Assembly (NCBI GenBank): GCA_021777035.1
Contig: JAIQZR010000023.1
Span: forward strand, 1-39,686
From: Candidatus Scalindua sp.
GTDB taxonomy: Bacteria > Planctomycetota > Brocadiia > Brocadiales > Scalinduaceae
Reading direction: 5' to 3'
Length of the DNA stretch: 39,686 nt
Position 1 is the first letter of the stretch, and each line of letters opens with the position of its first letter. The position numbers and the translations under genes are program-made. The notes beneath the pieces were generated by a model that did no database searches, was not told where the DNA came from, and worked only from the letters and a program-made list of their open reading frames with translations. This document shows positions 9,843 through 19,522 of this stretch, one piece after another.

Positions 9843-10830
9843 ATAAAAAAGTCATTACAACCCCTGTTATCAAAACATTTACTACCGCCACAGGAAGTAA
9901 AACCTTCCATGCAAACTGCATAAGTTGATCAATTCTGAACCTTGGGAAAGTGGATCTCAGCCATACGAAAAAGAATATGCACAGAGCCATTTTAATCAAG
10001 AACCAGACAACTGGCGGCAGGAACGGACCTCTCCAGCCACCAAAAAAGAACGTAACGCCAACTGCCGATACGGTAATAATATTTGCATATTCTGCCATGA
10101 AGAATAGCGCAAACTTCATGCTGCTATATTCTGTATGGAATCCTGAAACCAGTTCAGTCTCTGCTTCCGGTAAATCAAAAGGACATCTATTGGTCTCCGC
10201 TATGGCACTTATCGCGAACACGATAAAAGCTACAGGCTGCAACACAACAAACCACAAATGAGTTTGAGCATTAACCGTATCTACAAGGCTTAATGATTCC
10301 GTCATCATAATAACCCCTATCAAAGACAATCCCATTGAGAGTTCATAACTAATCATCTGAGCGGATGATCTCAACCCTCCCAGTAGTGAATACTTATTGT
10401 TAGATGACCAACCACCTAATAGGATACCATAAACACCAACAGAAGAAACGGCAAGGATAAACAGAATTCCTATGTTTACGTCTGCTATAACCATATCAAT
10501 ACTTACACCCATAATAGTGATAGTATCCCCAAAAGGAATAACTGCGACGGTTAACAGAGCAGGAATCATCGCTATTGCAGGCGATAATATAAACAAGATT
10601 TTACTGGCATTTGCCGGAATTATATCTTCTTTCAATATTAACTTAAGTCCATCCGCAATAGGCTGAAGCAAACCATGCCATCCCACTCTCATAGGCCCCA
10701 ACCGAATCTGCATATGGGCCATAACTTTCCTTTCAACCCAGATAAGATAGGCGATGACCAGCAACAGCACACCGATGACTATCCCTATCTTAATTGTCGA
10801 GAGTATGGCAAAAATAATTACATTTGACAT
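9841..10830 (-). CDS. nuoH: NADH-quinone oxidoreductase subunit H
   Basis: Membrane subunit of 329 residues that joins the two arms of complex I and forms much of the quinone chamber. Signature segments are RLGPMRVGWHGLLQPIADG, the acidic loop AISAIAETNRCPFDLPEAE, and FGGWRGPFLPP. About eight helices. The stop codon overlaps the inverted repeat at 9798-9842; upstream, a 104-bp gap to nuoG also carries repeat sequence. Confidence 0.97.
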   Translation of the reverse strand: MSNVIIFAILSTIKIGIVIGVLLLVIAYLIWVERKVMAHMQIRLGPMRVGWHGLLQPIADGLKLILKEDIIPANASKILFILSPAIAMIPALLTVAVIPFGDTITIMGVSIDMVIADVNIGILFILAVSSVGVYGILLGGWSSNNKYSLLGGLRSSAQMISYELSMGLSLIGVIMMTESLSLVDTVNAQTHLWFVVLQPVAFIVFAISAIAETNRCPFDLPEAETELVSGFHTEYSSMKFALFFMAEYANIITVSAVGVTFFFGGWRGPFLPPVVWFLIKMALCIFFFVWLRSTFPRFRIDQLMQFAWKVLLPVAVVNVLITGVVMTFL

Positions 10831-10850
10831 TTATTTTATTCCTTCAGTGT

Positions 10851-10917
10851 CGGGTCTCATACCCGTCAGCAATATTACGGATGCGGATTGAACTATTTGA
10901 GCGTTAAACAGTTTAAA
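10851..10917. repeat. Hairpin and 9-bp-unit remnant in the nuoG-nuoH gap
   Basis: A short perfect stem CGGGT-CTCAT-ACCCG (10851-10865) is followed by a single unit of the 9-bp repeat family in the form TTAAACAGTTTAAA (10904-10917), itself nearly self-complementary. Confidence 0.55.
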
Positions 10918-10934
10918 TCATTGTCATTTCAATA

Positions 10935-13568
10935 CTATTTACTCTTAGATATTTTTACATTTGTGTATCCATCACCGCGCAGGTTATTAACAGGCACCCA
11001 CTCGTAATTCTCAGAGACAAAAACAGCTCCTTCAGGCACCCTGCCTGTAGTTTTTACTTTGAGTTTTATATTACCGTGAACTGATTCAATTTTCACATTA
11101 TCACCGTCCGCAATATTCGCTTTCTTTGCATCTTCCCTGTTAATCTCCACAAAACATTCTGAAGCGAGAGCGACAAGTGACTCTGAATTTCTGGAATATG
11201 TCCCCTGATGTCTTAAACTTGAACCTGTTAATAATATCAATGGATATTTTTTATTACTCTTAATTCCACTGTCTTTATTTCCAGTAACCTCAAATCGGTA
11301 CATCTCTGCTTTAGTTTTATAGTATAACGAAAGTATCCAATGAAAACCTTTTCTCCGCAATCTGTTAACTTCAATTCCTTCATATGTAGGAACACTCTTT
11401 CCTATTTCGTCTACAATATCTTTGGATGTCGTATACTCAAATGCATGACCCATTTTTTCTGCCAGGGCACATATAATCTGCCAATCCGGTTTAGACTCTC
11501 CAACCTGCGGTATGGCTTTGTGTAACCGTTGCACAGTCATCACCATATTTGTAAATGTTCCGCCCTTCTCAACAAATGTTGACGAAGGAAGAACCACATC
11601 TGCCAGCTGTGCAGTTTCTGTCAGAAAGCTATCCTGAACAACTACAAATTCGGCTTTTTTAAATGCATCTTTTACCTTCTTGCCGTTCGGATAGTTAACT
11701 ATAGGATTCTCTCCCATGACATAGAGTGCTTTTATTTTTTTCTTCACGGCTAGATCAAAAATATCACCGGAACTATTTTTCGAAAGCCCAGCAGATAGTT
11801 TCGCACCCCACGCGCTTTCAACAGCTTCCCTGTTTTCCTGATCGTTTATATCCAGATAACCCGGAAGAAAATCCGGTACAACACCCATATCATTTACACC
11901 TTGAGAATTATTATTCTCCCTTGAAAATACAATTGAAACTTTATCGGTATCACCTTTATTTACTAACGCACAAAGATTCATTAATGCCTCTATTGTCTCC
12001 TCACCTGATGGATCTTCCTCTATATCCTTTCCACAGATGACATAACAATTCCCAGCTTTTGCTATTGAAGAAGCAGCAGCCCTGATACTATCCTCCGGAA
12101 TATTTGTTGCTTTGGACACCTTATTGATTTCCAGCTCTGATGCCTTTAACGATGAACTTAATTCTTTGAAATTATCTGTCTTTTCAGCAGCCTTTTCCAA
12201 ATTAACAAGCTTTTCATCAACAATAACTTTCATCATTGCGTTTATCAATGTTGTTTGTGTCCCCGGCTTGTAATTTAAACGAAGAAGGTTTCTTGTCTCG
12301 CATCCAAATTCAACTTTTCGCGCATTAGCTATTATAACTTTTGTCTTGTTTACTCTTATTGCCTTTCTCACCATACTCCCGACAACGGGATGTGCTTCGC
12401 TTACATCCGCACCAACGAAGAATACCGTATCAGCATTTTCTATTCCTTCCAATGATGTTGACGCCATCCCATATGCGACAGAATTGTTTATCAAGCGGTT
12501 AAGCGAAGGAGATTTCATATTAGCAATATTATCTATGTTATTTGTTCCGATAACAGTCCTGCAAAACTTCTGGAACAGATAATTATCCTCATTAGTACAT
12601 TTCTCAGAACCAATACCACCAATGGCATTACCTCCACTGTTTTTTATTATCTCACTGAATCTATTTGACACGTGATCAAGAGCATCTTCCCATGAAGCCG
12701 GACGTAATTTACCACCTTTTTTTATCAAAGGTGTTTTAATTCGCTTGTCTGAATTAATAAACTCGTGACCGAATTTCCCCTTTACACACAGATTACCTTC
12801 ATTTACCCCCAACGACAGGTTTTCTTCCGCAGTTATCCTCATTACTTCGTTATTTTTAGTATTTACTACCAGAGAACACCCAACTGCGCAATACGTACAA
12901 ACCGATGGAGTCTTCTTTAATTCCCAGGGTCTGGCCTTAAATTTGAGAGTCCGATCCTGCCACGAACCTGTTGGACATACTGATACACAGCCACCACAGA
13001 AACTACAATCCAATGGTTTATCAAAAGCTGTACCGATAACGGTCTTAAATCCCCTGTTTTGATAATCAATTGCACCAACACCCGCAATTTCCTTACACAC
13101 TTTAACGCACCTGCTACAGAGAATACATCTGTTAGAATTATACTCTAAGAGAGGATTGTCCCGCCTCATCTGATCGTCCAGCCTTGCACTCTTAAATCTA
13201 CCCGGTTTTAATTTGAGATCATGCGTGATCTCCTGTAAACCACATTCTCCGGACTTATCACAAGTCGGACAATCAAGAGGGTGATGTGCCAGGAGATACT
13301 CCATAACAGACTTGGTATACTTCTCAGTCTCAGGGGTTTTAGTCTTTACTATCATCCCTTCAGCAACCGGCTGCGCACATGAAAATCTATGCCTCGACCT
13401 TCCCCGTTCAGTAACTTCAACCATGCAGAGCCTGCAGCCTCCATATTGGGTCAGCTTTGGATGATAACATAATCCCGGTATATAGATCCCGTTGTCCTTA
13501 GCGGCCTTAAATATATTCGTGCCTGCCGGAACACTGACATCCTTATTATCAATCGTAATATTTATCAT
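10935..13568 (-). CDS. nuoG: NADH-quinone oxidoreductase subunit G, formate-dehydrogenase-like, no Mo/W ligand
   Basis: Iron-sulfur subunit of 877 residues. N-terminal [2Fe-2S] domain (C34, C45, C48, C64), N5 motif H96-C100-C103-C109, two [4Fe-4S] motifs (C148/151/154/158 and C188/191/194/198), then the N7-type CTYCAVGC...C261 motif and a long molybdopterin-oxidoreductase-type domain. It resembles formate dehydrogenase alpha chains (KCTNEDNYLFQKFCRTVIGTNN). The position of the catalytic Cys/Sec-His reads ANMKSPS (Met351-Lys352), so the metal ligand is absent and formate oxidation is not expected. It starts 2 bp after nuoF. Confidence 0.96.
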   Translation of the reverse strand: MINITIDNKDVSVPAGTNIFKAAKDNGIYIPGLCYHPKLTQYGGCRLCMVEVTERGRSRHRFSCAQPVAEGMIVKTKTPETEKYTKSVMEYLLAHHPLDCPTCDKSGECGLQEITHDLKLKPGRFKSARLDDQMRRDNPLLEYNSNRCILCSRCVKVCKEIAGVGAIDYQNRGFKTVIGTAFDKPLDCSFCGGCVSVCPTGSWQDRTLKFKARPWELKKTPSVCTYCAVGCSLVVNTKNNEVMRITAEENLSLGVNEGNLCVKGKFGHEFINSDKRIKTPLIKKGGKLRPASWEDALDHVSNRFSEIIKNSGGNAIGGIGSEKCTNEDNYLFQKFCRTVIGTNNIDNIANMKSPSLNRLINNSVAYGMASTSLEGIENADTVFFVGADVSEAHPVVGSMVRKAIRVNKTKVIIANARKVEFGCETRNLLRLNYKPGTQTTLINAMMKVIVDEKLVNLEKAAEKTDNFKELSSSLKASELEINKVSKATNIPEDSIRAAASSIAKAGNCYVICGKDIEEDPSGEETIEALMNLCALVNKGDTDKVSIVFSRENNNSQGVNDMGVVPDFLPGYLDINDQENREAVESAWGAKLSAGLSKNSSGDIFDLAVKKKIKALYVMGENPIVNYPNGKKVKDAFKKAEFVVVQDSFLTETAQLADVVLPSSTFVEKGGTFTNMVMTVQRLHKAIPQVGESKPDWQIICALAEKMGHAFEYTTSKDIVDEIGKSVPTYEGIEVNRLRRKGFHWILSLYYKTKAEMYRFEVTGNKDSGIKSNKKYPLILLTGSSLRHQGTYSRNSESLVALASECFVEINREDAKKANIADGDNVKIESVHGNIKLKVKTTGRVPEGAVFVSENYEWVPVNNLRGDGYTNVKISKSK

Positions 13569-13570
13569 AA

Positions 13571-15424
13571 TTACTTAATTGCCATAAAATTGCATTTGTC
13601 ATAACACAAATTACATTTAATACACTTCTCTCTGTCTATAAATGCAACTTCCTCACGTGATCCGGATATTGCATCCACAGGGCAATTCCTTATACAAAGC
13701 GTACATTTTGTACATTTATCGGGAATAACCGTATATTTATGAAGCGCAACACATGTTGCAGTCGGACATTCCTTATCCCGAATATGGACGAGGTATTCAT
13801 CACGAAAATATCTGAGTGTAGACTTAACAGGATTCGGCGCAGACTGACCTAATCCACAAAGCGACATAGTCCTGACCTCATCACACATTTTCTCCAATAC
13901 ATCAATGTCTTCCTCTTTACCATCCCCCTGAGTAATTCTGTTAAGAATATCCAGCATAAGAACGGTCCCTATTCTGCATGGAGGGCATTTACCACAAGAT
14001 TCATTTGTACAAAAATCGAGAAAAAATCGCGCCATGTCTACCATGCAAGTAGTTTCATCTACCACAACAAGGCTTCCGGATCCCATCATGGCTCCAGCAC
14101 TTTTCAGTGATTCGTAGTCAATGGGAGACTCAAGATATGATTCCGGCAAACAACCACCTGATGGCCCTCCAATCTGCACCGCCTTGAATTTCTTCTTCCT
14201 GGGAACCCCTCCCCCAATATCAAACACAACCTCCCTGACCGTTATTCCCATCGGCACCTCGATCAAACCGGTATTCTTTATGTTACCTGTAAGTGCAAAT
14301 ATTTTTGTCCCCTTACTCTTTTCTGTACCAATTTTCGAATACCAGGCAGCGCCGTGCTTAAAAATAATGGGAATATTAGCAAACGTTTCAACATTATTTA
14401 AACATGTTGGTTTGTCCCACAAACCAGCTTCCACTGACTGAGGCGGCCTGGTCCTTGGCATACCGCGTTTACCTTCTATTGAAAACTGTAGTGCAGTCGA
14501 CTCTCCACAGACAAAAGCACCCGCACCCTGTTTGATAATCATATCAAGACTATAATCACTATTTAGAATATTTTCGCCTAAATACCCTCTCTCCTTTGCC
14601 TGTTGAATAGCAGTTTCCAATCGTTCAATCGCCAGTGGATACTCCGCACGAATATAAATATAGCCACTCGTGGCGCCAATTGCGTACCCCCCTATCACCA
14701 TGCCTTCCAGCAGGGCGTGAGGATCTCCCTCCATCAGACTCCTATCCATAAATGCGCCAGGATCACCTTCATCGGCGTTGCAGATTATATATTTTTTATC
14801 AGCAACATATTTAGCAGTCGATTCCCATTTCCACCCTGTATCAAAACCACCGCCGCCACGGCCCCTAAGACCGGATCTGCCGACCTCATTAATTACATCC
14901 TGTGGTGTCATATCGGATAGTATCTTTTCTAATGCTTTGTATCCACCTTGTGAAATGTATTCATCAATGCTATTCGGATCGATCATCCCGCAGTTCCTGG
15001 TTACGAGCTTCAACTGATTTTTATTTTGTTCAAGATCATCAAAAGACGGTAAATCTTTATATTTTTTAGTCTCTGGCTCATCAAAACTCATTTGTGCCAT
15101 AGCATATTTCTTTACTATATTGCCTTTTCCTACGTGTTCTTCTATTATTTGCGGTACTATATCCGGTTTTACTTTCGCGTAAGTAACACGGGAGTATCCG
15201 GGCATGATCACATCCACAAGAACCTCATGTGAACACATTCCAATACAGCCGGTACGCACTACATCAACCGGGCGATTTTGTTTTTTCAACTCGTTTTCTA
15301 TACTTTCCAAAACAACCCTGGCACCAGCCCCCAAGCCACATGTACCCATACCAATTATTATCTTAGGCCTTTTCGGTGCTGTGTTTTTCTTTACCGTTGA
15401 TATTCTTTTCTTCACCATCTTCAT
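13571..15424 (-). CDS. nuoF: NADH-quinone oxidoreductase subunit F, long HndC/HymB-like form
   Basis: FMN and NADH-binding subunit, 617 residues against about 430-450 in standard NuoF. Order of domains: N-terminal thioredoxin-like [2Fe-2S]-type domain (about 20-100, with C29, C60 and C64 only), the NADH/FMN core with GRSGLRGRGGGGFDTGWKW (182-200), the N3 site ESCGKCPPC...C, and a C-terminal two-cluster ferredoxin (C571/574/577/581 and C601/604/607/611). This layout is known from HndC/HymB-type flavoprotein subunits of hydrogenases and some bacterial complex I. The extra clusters could take electrons from, or give them to, ferredoxin. Overlaps nuoE by four bases. Confidence 0.95.
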   Translation of the reverse strand: MKMVKKRISTVKKNTAPKRPKIIIGMGTCGLGAGARVVLESIENELKKQNRPVDVVRTGCIGMCSHEVLVDVIMPGYSRVTYAKVKPDIVPQIIEEHVGKGNIVKKYAMAQMSFDEPETKKYKDLPSFDDLEQNKNQLKLVTRNCGMIDPNSIDEYISQGGYKALEKILSDMTPQDVINEVGRSGLRGRGGGGFDTGWKWESTAKYVADKKYIICNADEGDPGAFMDRSLMEGDPHALLEGMVIGGYAIGATSGYIYIRAEYPLAIERLETAIQQAKERGYLGENILNSDYSLDMIIKQGAGAFVCGESTALQFSIEGKRGMPRTRPPQSVEAGLWDKPTCLNNVETFANIPIIFKHGAAWYSKIGTEKSKGTKIFALTGNIKNTGLIEVPMGITVREVVFDIGGGVPRKKKFKAVQIGGPSGGCLPESYLESPIDYESLKSAGAMMGSGSLVVVDETTCMVDMARFFLDFCTNESCGKCPPCRIGTVLMLDILNRITQGDGKEEDIDVLEKMCDEVRTMSLCGLGQSAPNPVKSTLRYFRDEYLVHIRDKECPTATCVALHKYTVIPDKCTKCTLCIRNCPVDAISGSREEVAFIDREKCIKCNLCYDKCNFMAIK

Positions 15425-15945
15425 TTTTGTTTTCCGTGTTTCCCGGTACTCTGGATTATACCGCCAACACTGTCAGGAACAAGATTGCCATGAACATCTC
15501 CATCTAACGTCACAATAGGGGCCAGAGAACAAGCACCCAGACAAGCAACTTCTTCAAGGGTAAACATCCTGTCTTCAGTTGTAGAACCCACCGCAACATT
15601 CAGCTTTTTGGAAAATTCACTTGTTATTTTAGTAGCCCCTTTAACATGGCAAGCCGTCCCACAACATACTTTAATCATATGCACACCTATCGGTTCTAAG
15701 CGAAACTGCGAATAAAACGTTGCAACCCCTATAATTTCACTGGGGCTGATATTCATCCTTTCAGAGACAAGGTTGACTGTAGCTTCTTGTATGTAACCAT
15801 ATTCATTCTGTATCTTTTGCAAAACAGGGATTAAAGCGCCATCTACACCTTCATAACTATTTATTATTTCTTCCGCTTTAGATAAATCTATGGTTTCTTT
15901 TTTTATTATTTGTTTTTTTCTTTTACCCATTCTCTTTAATCTCAA
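15421..15945 (-). CDS. nuoE: NADH-quinone oxidoreductase subunit E ([2Fe-2S])
   Basis: Thioredoxin-like subunit of 174 residues carrying cluster N1a. The four ligands are in VCCGTACHVKGA and ACLGACSLAP. The N-terminal helical part (YGYIQEATVNLVSERMNIS) is typical. The first methionine gives MRLKRMGKRKK; the second one, five residues later, is an equally possible start. Coupled to nuoF by an ATGA overlap. Confidence 0.97.
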   Translation of the reverse strand: MRLKRMGKRKKQIIKKETIDLSKAEEIINSYEGVDGALIPVLQKIQNEYGYIQEATVNLVSERMNISPSEIIGVATFYSQFRLEPIGVHMIKVCCGTACHVKGATKITSEFSKKLNVAVGSTTEDRMFTLEEVACLGACSLAPIVTLDGDVHGNLVPDSVGGIIQSTGKHGKQK

Positions 15946-15950
15946 GAACC

Positions 15951-17126
15951 CTAACGGTCAATTTCACCTAAGACAATATCCAAACTTCCGATCACAGCAA
16001 CGACATCAGCAAGCAGGCCACCTACCACCATCTTTTCAAGCACCTCTAAATTAACAAATGAAGGAGGCCTGATTTTAATTCTATAGGGATTCTTCGTTCC
16101 GTCACTGACTATGTAATATCCAAGTTCACCTTTTGGAGCTTCTACACAGGCATATACTTCACCAACCGGAGGACAAATACCACCGGTTACCACTTTAAAA
16201 TGGTGAATGAGAGACTCCATACTTTGCTTGAGATTCTCTTTTTTTGGTAAAGCAACGTCAGGTATGTCTGCAATATATTCACCATCAGGAAGATCATCCA
16301 TGGCCTGGCGCACAATCTCATTGCTCTGACGCATCTCTTCCAGTCTTACCAGATAACGATCGTATACGTCACCGTTTTTACCGACAGGTACAATAAAATC
16401 CATCTCATCATATGACGAATATGGTTCAGATTTTCTAACATCCCACTTGACCCCGGAACCCCTTATACACGGCCCGCTCAATCCATAATTTATTGCATCT
16501 TCCGCAGAAACCACTCCAACCCCTTTCGTCCTCATTAACCATATTTTATTCTTTGTCAGAAGGGTTTCATAATCCTTTAACCTGGCCATGAAAGTGTTAA
16601 CAAAATCTCTTGTCTTTTCAATAAAACCATCAGGCAAATCCCTCGCAACACCCCCTATCCTGATGTATGAAAGGTTCATTCGTGCACCTGCAACCATTTC
16701 AAAAAGATCATTGAGTGCTTCCCTCTCCCGGAAGCAATAGAAAAAAACAGTCATTGCGCCTATATCAAGTGCATGGGTTGCCAGCCATAAAAGATGTGAC
16801 GATATCCTGGTGAGTTCACACATAATGACTCTTATATATTGTGATCTTTTAGGGACTTCAATATCCAGCAACTTCTCTACCGCAAGAGCATATCCCATAT
16901 TGTTAGACATTGGCGCCAGATAGTCCAGACGATCTGTAAGGGGAATAAACTGATGGTATGTTTTATGTTCTGCAAGCTTTTCTATACCGCGATGAAGATA
17001 CCCGATATCAGGTGTGACCTTAACTACAGTCTCGCCGTCCAGTTCCAGCAATAGCCGCAAAACACCATGCGTACTAGGATGCTGCGGGCCCATATTAATA
17101 GTCATTACCTGTTCTGTAGACGTCAT
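15951..17126 (-). CDS. nuoD: NADH-quinone oxidoreductase subunit D
   Basis: The 49-kDa homologue, 391 residues, which forms the quinone-binding cavity together with NuoB. Start TINMGPQHPSTHGVLRL and the motifs PDIGYLHRGIEKLAE, LDYLAPMSNNMGYALAVE and GVKWDVRKSEPYSSYDEMDF are diagnostic. It is a separate gene from nuoC (not a CD fusion), joined to it by a one-base TAATG overlap. Confidence 0.98.
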   Translation of the reverse strand: MTSTEQVMTINMGPQHPSTHGVLRLLLELDGETVVKVTPDIGYLHRGIEKLAEHKTYHQFIPLTDRLDYLAPMSNNMGYALAVEKLLDIEVPKRSQYIRVIMCELTRISSHLLWLATHALDIGAMTVFFYCFREREALNDLFEMVAGARMNLSYIRIGGVARDLPDGFIEKTRDFVNTFMARLKDYETLLTKNKIWLMRTKGVGVVSAEDAINYGLSGPCIRGSGVKWDVRKSEPYSSYDEMDFIVPVGKNGDVYDRYLVRLEEMRQSNEIVRQAMDDLPDGEYIADIPDVALPKKENLKQSMESLIHHFKVVTGGICPPVGEVYACVEAPKGELGYYIVSDGTKNPYRIKIRPPSFVNLEVLEKMVVGGLLADVVAVIGSLDIVLGEIDR

Positions 17127-17632
17127 TATTTTTTTTCTCTGTAAATACCCTTAAGAGACGCTGGCTGTCTGCCTTTAAGTGGATAATCTTTTCTCAAAGG
17201 GTGTCCCTCAAATCCTTCCGGAGTTAGAATTCTCTGTAAATTTGGGTGGCCCTTAAAAATTATACCAAACATATCGTAAGCTTCTCTTTCATGCCAATCT
17301 GCCGTCTTCCAGATATTTGTAACAGTATCTATCCTGGGATTCGAAGCAGGTATTTTCACTTTAAGCCGCACTCTATGATTCAATTTTATAGAATATAAAT
17401 GATAAACAACTTCAAAGTTATTTCTGCTGCCCAAACGGGTCAAATCAACACCGCATAGATCCGAAAGATAATCAAATGCAGTCTCACTGTCCTCACATAG
17501 AAATCCAGCAACCCTTTGGATAAAATCCTTATGGATGTTTATAGTTAATTCACCTCTGAATGTTTTCCCATCTATTACGGCCTCCGGATACCTGGCCTTT
17601 AGTTTTTTTCCTATTGCAATATCTTCAGTCAT
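17126..17632 (-). CDS. nuoC: NADH-quinone oxidoreductase subunit C
   Basis: The 30-kDa homologue, 168 residues. WHEREAYDMFGIIFKGHPNLQRIL and GHPLRKDYPLKG are the family signature. It lies between nuoB (37 bp) and nuoD (one-base overlap). Confidence 0.98.
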   Translation of the reverse strand: MTEDIAIGKKLKARYPEAVIDGKTFRGELTINIHKDFIQRVAGFLCEDSETAFDYLSDLCGVDLTRLGSRNNFEVVYHLYSIKLNHRVRLKVKIPASNPRIDTVTNIWKTADWHEREAYDMFGIIFKGHPNLQRILTPEGFEGHPLRKDYPLKGRQPASLKGIYREKK

Positions 17633-17669
17633 GGCTTTAATTTATTGTAGAATAAGTTAACTCAATTAG

Positions 17670-18155
17670 TTACTTATCTTCGTTATCCAGAACAGATTCA
17701 CCTTTTATCTTCTCTTGTAATTCCATTATTGCATGTATTAATGCCTCCGGCCTTGGTGGACATCCCGGTAAATAGATATCAACAGGAACAATCTCATCCA
17801 CGCCTTGAACGGTAGCATATGTATCAAAAATACCGCCGGAAGACGCACATGCACCCATTGCGATTACCCACTTAGGTTCCGGCATCTGGTCGTAAATCTT
17901 TCTCGTCACAGCAGCCATTTTATATGTAACGGTACCCGCAACAATCATCAAGTCAGACTGCCGCGGTGAAAATCTAAATACTTCAGCCCCAAACCGGGCG
18001 AGATCATACCTTGGTGCCACTGAAGACATCATTTCGATAGCACAACACGCTAGACCAAAAGGCATAGGCCAAAGTGAATTTTTCCTGGCCCAATTAACCA
18101 CCTTATCAATGTTTGTAGTAAGTATATTATCTCCAAAAACTGTCTCTATTCCCAT
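17670..18155 (-). CDS. nuoB: NADH-quinone oxidoreductase subunit B (N2 cluster)
   Basis: The PSST homologue, 161 residues, which binds the terminal cluster N2 next to quinone. Ligand motifs GLACCAIEM (tandem cysteines), [10 protein letters not shown] and PGCPPRPE are all present. Its start lies inside the end of nuoA (10-bp overlap). Confidence 0.98.
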   Translation of the reverse strand: MGIETVFGDNILTTNIDKVVNWARKNSLWPMPFGLACCAIEMMSSVAPRYDLARFGAEVFRFSPRQSDLMIVAGTVTYKMAAVTRKIYDQMPEPKWVIAMGACASSGGIFDTYATVQGVDEIVPVDIYLPGCPPRPEALIHAIMELQEKIKGESVLDNEDK

Positions 18156-18502
18156 TCAAGACCACCTCGTTTCCAGATATAAACATAGCAAAGCAGCAAA
18201 ATCACAATGAATATTGCCATCTCAATTAAACCAAATATTTTTAATGACTTAAATGCAACCGCCCATGGATAAAGAAAAACCACCTCGATATCAAATACAA
18301 CAAACATCATTGCAATTAGATAAAATTTTACAGAGAATCTCTCTCTCGCAGTACCTGTTGGTTCTACACCACATTCGTACGGGGAAAGCTTTTCGGCAGA
18401 CGGCTTCTGGCGACCGACAGAAGCGGACAATATGAGGTTAGAAACGGCAAAACCCATTACTACTAAAAGCAGAATCAGAATTGGAAGGTAACTCACTAAC
18501 AT
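18146..18502 (-). CDS. nuoA: NADH-quinone oxidoreductase subunit A
   Basis: First gene of the complex I operon, 118 residues, three membrane helices. [22 protein letters not shown] followed by [14 protein letters not shown] is the family mark. Upstream lies a 139-bp AT-rich gap to parA, which runs in the same direction. I see no convincing terminator in that gap and no unambiguous -35/-10 pair, so nuo could be read partly from the parA side. Confidence 0.97.
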   Translation of the reverse strand: MLVSYLPILILLLVVMGFAVSNLILSASVGRQKPSAEKLSPYECGVEPTGTARERFSVKFYLIAMMFVVFDIEVVFLYPWAVAFKSLKIFGLIEMAIFIVILLLCYVYIWKRGGLEWE

Positions 18503-18641
18503 AAGTAGTTATTATTTCAATATTTATAATTAAAATTACTGTTTTTTGGATGACGAATACATCATTTTTTTAAGCAAGAAGCATATCATAAATAACAAAT
18601 TAGTAAACAAAATATTTTACCTGCCACTCTGACAATATGCA

Positions 18642-19508
18642 TTAAACATTTACCTCCTCTTTGCCATCGTTATAATGGCTGACTACCTGCCGCTTCCCTT
18701 CTGTCGTATATCCGCTTATATGAATCTCTCCTGTGGATCCAATCACTTCCCTGGCCAAATCCATATAATCCTGTGTACCACGGCTATCAGGAGCGTACAA
18801 TGTAATCGGCTGTCCTGAGATAGGGCATTCCGCAAGCTGGGTGTTCTCCCTGATAATAGACTTGAATAATTTATCATGAAACTTATCGCTGATCGTCTCC
18901 ACCACCTTATTGCTCAGATTTGTTCTTTTATCAAACATACAGGCAATAATGCCTGTAACTTCAAGAAGAGGATTTAGTGTGTCCTTGACTAGATTTACCG
19001 TATTAATCAAAGTAACCAGGCCATTAAGAGCCATTACCTTTGTTTCCAACGGTATAAAAACTTCTCTCACCGCTGATAACGCATTAACGGTAAGTAATCC
19101 AAGCGAGGGAGGGCAATCCAGAATGATGTATTCAGCACAGCAATTACTATACAGATAATGATCCTTTAAAAGATCAATACTTTTTTTCAATATAGTATCA
19201 TTTTCCAGCTTGTTTGCTAATGTTCGTTCAATTGAGGCCAGGGTGACGTTTGCCGGGGCAATCCACATATCTTTTACACAGGTGTCGTGTAAAATCTCAC
19301 TTATGGGCATTTCATCATTGAATACATTAATCATTGATTTGTGCAGATTATAAATATCTATACCCAACCATGAGCTTGAATTGCCCTGTGGATCGAGATC
19401 TATTAAGACTACCCTTTTGCCAAGCTTTGCCAGACAGGCGCTTAAATTAACGGCTGTCGTTGTTTTGCCGACACCCCCCTTTTGATTTATTAACGCTATA
19501 GTCCTCAA
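18642..19508 (-). CDS. ParA/Soj-family ATPase, orphan
   Basis: A deviant-Walker ATPase of 288 residues: KGGVGKTTTAVNLSACL near the N-terminus, VVLIDLDPQGNSSSWLG (Walker A' partner region) and YIILDCPPSLG (Walker B). These proteins position chromosomes, plasmids or protein complexes. No parB, parS or divIVA/min partner is next to it; it follows trkA by 14 bp. Placement between a K+ uptake system and nuo does not reveal the cargo. The C-terminal 40 residues (YTTEGKRQVVSHYNDG) are hydrophilic and not conserved to my eye. Confidence 0.85.
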   Translation of the reverse strand: MRTIALINQKGGVGKTTTAVNLSACLAKLGKRVVLIDLDPQGNSSSWLGIDIYNLHKSMINVFNDEMPISEILHDTCVKDMWIAPANVTLASIERTLANKLENDTILKKSIDLLKDHYLYSNCCAEYIILDCPPSLGLLTVNALSAVREVFIPLETKVMALNGLVTLINTVNLVKDTLNPLLEVTGIIACMFDKRTNLSNKVVETISDKFHDKLFKSIIRENTQLAECPISGQPITLYAPDSRGTQDYMDLAREVIGSTGEIHISGYTTEGKRQVVSHYNDGKEEVNV

Positions 19509-19522
19509 CTAAACTCCCTTTA

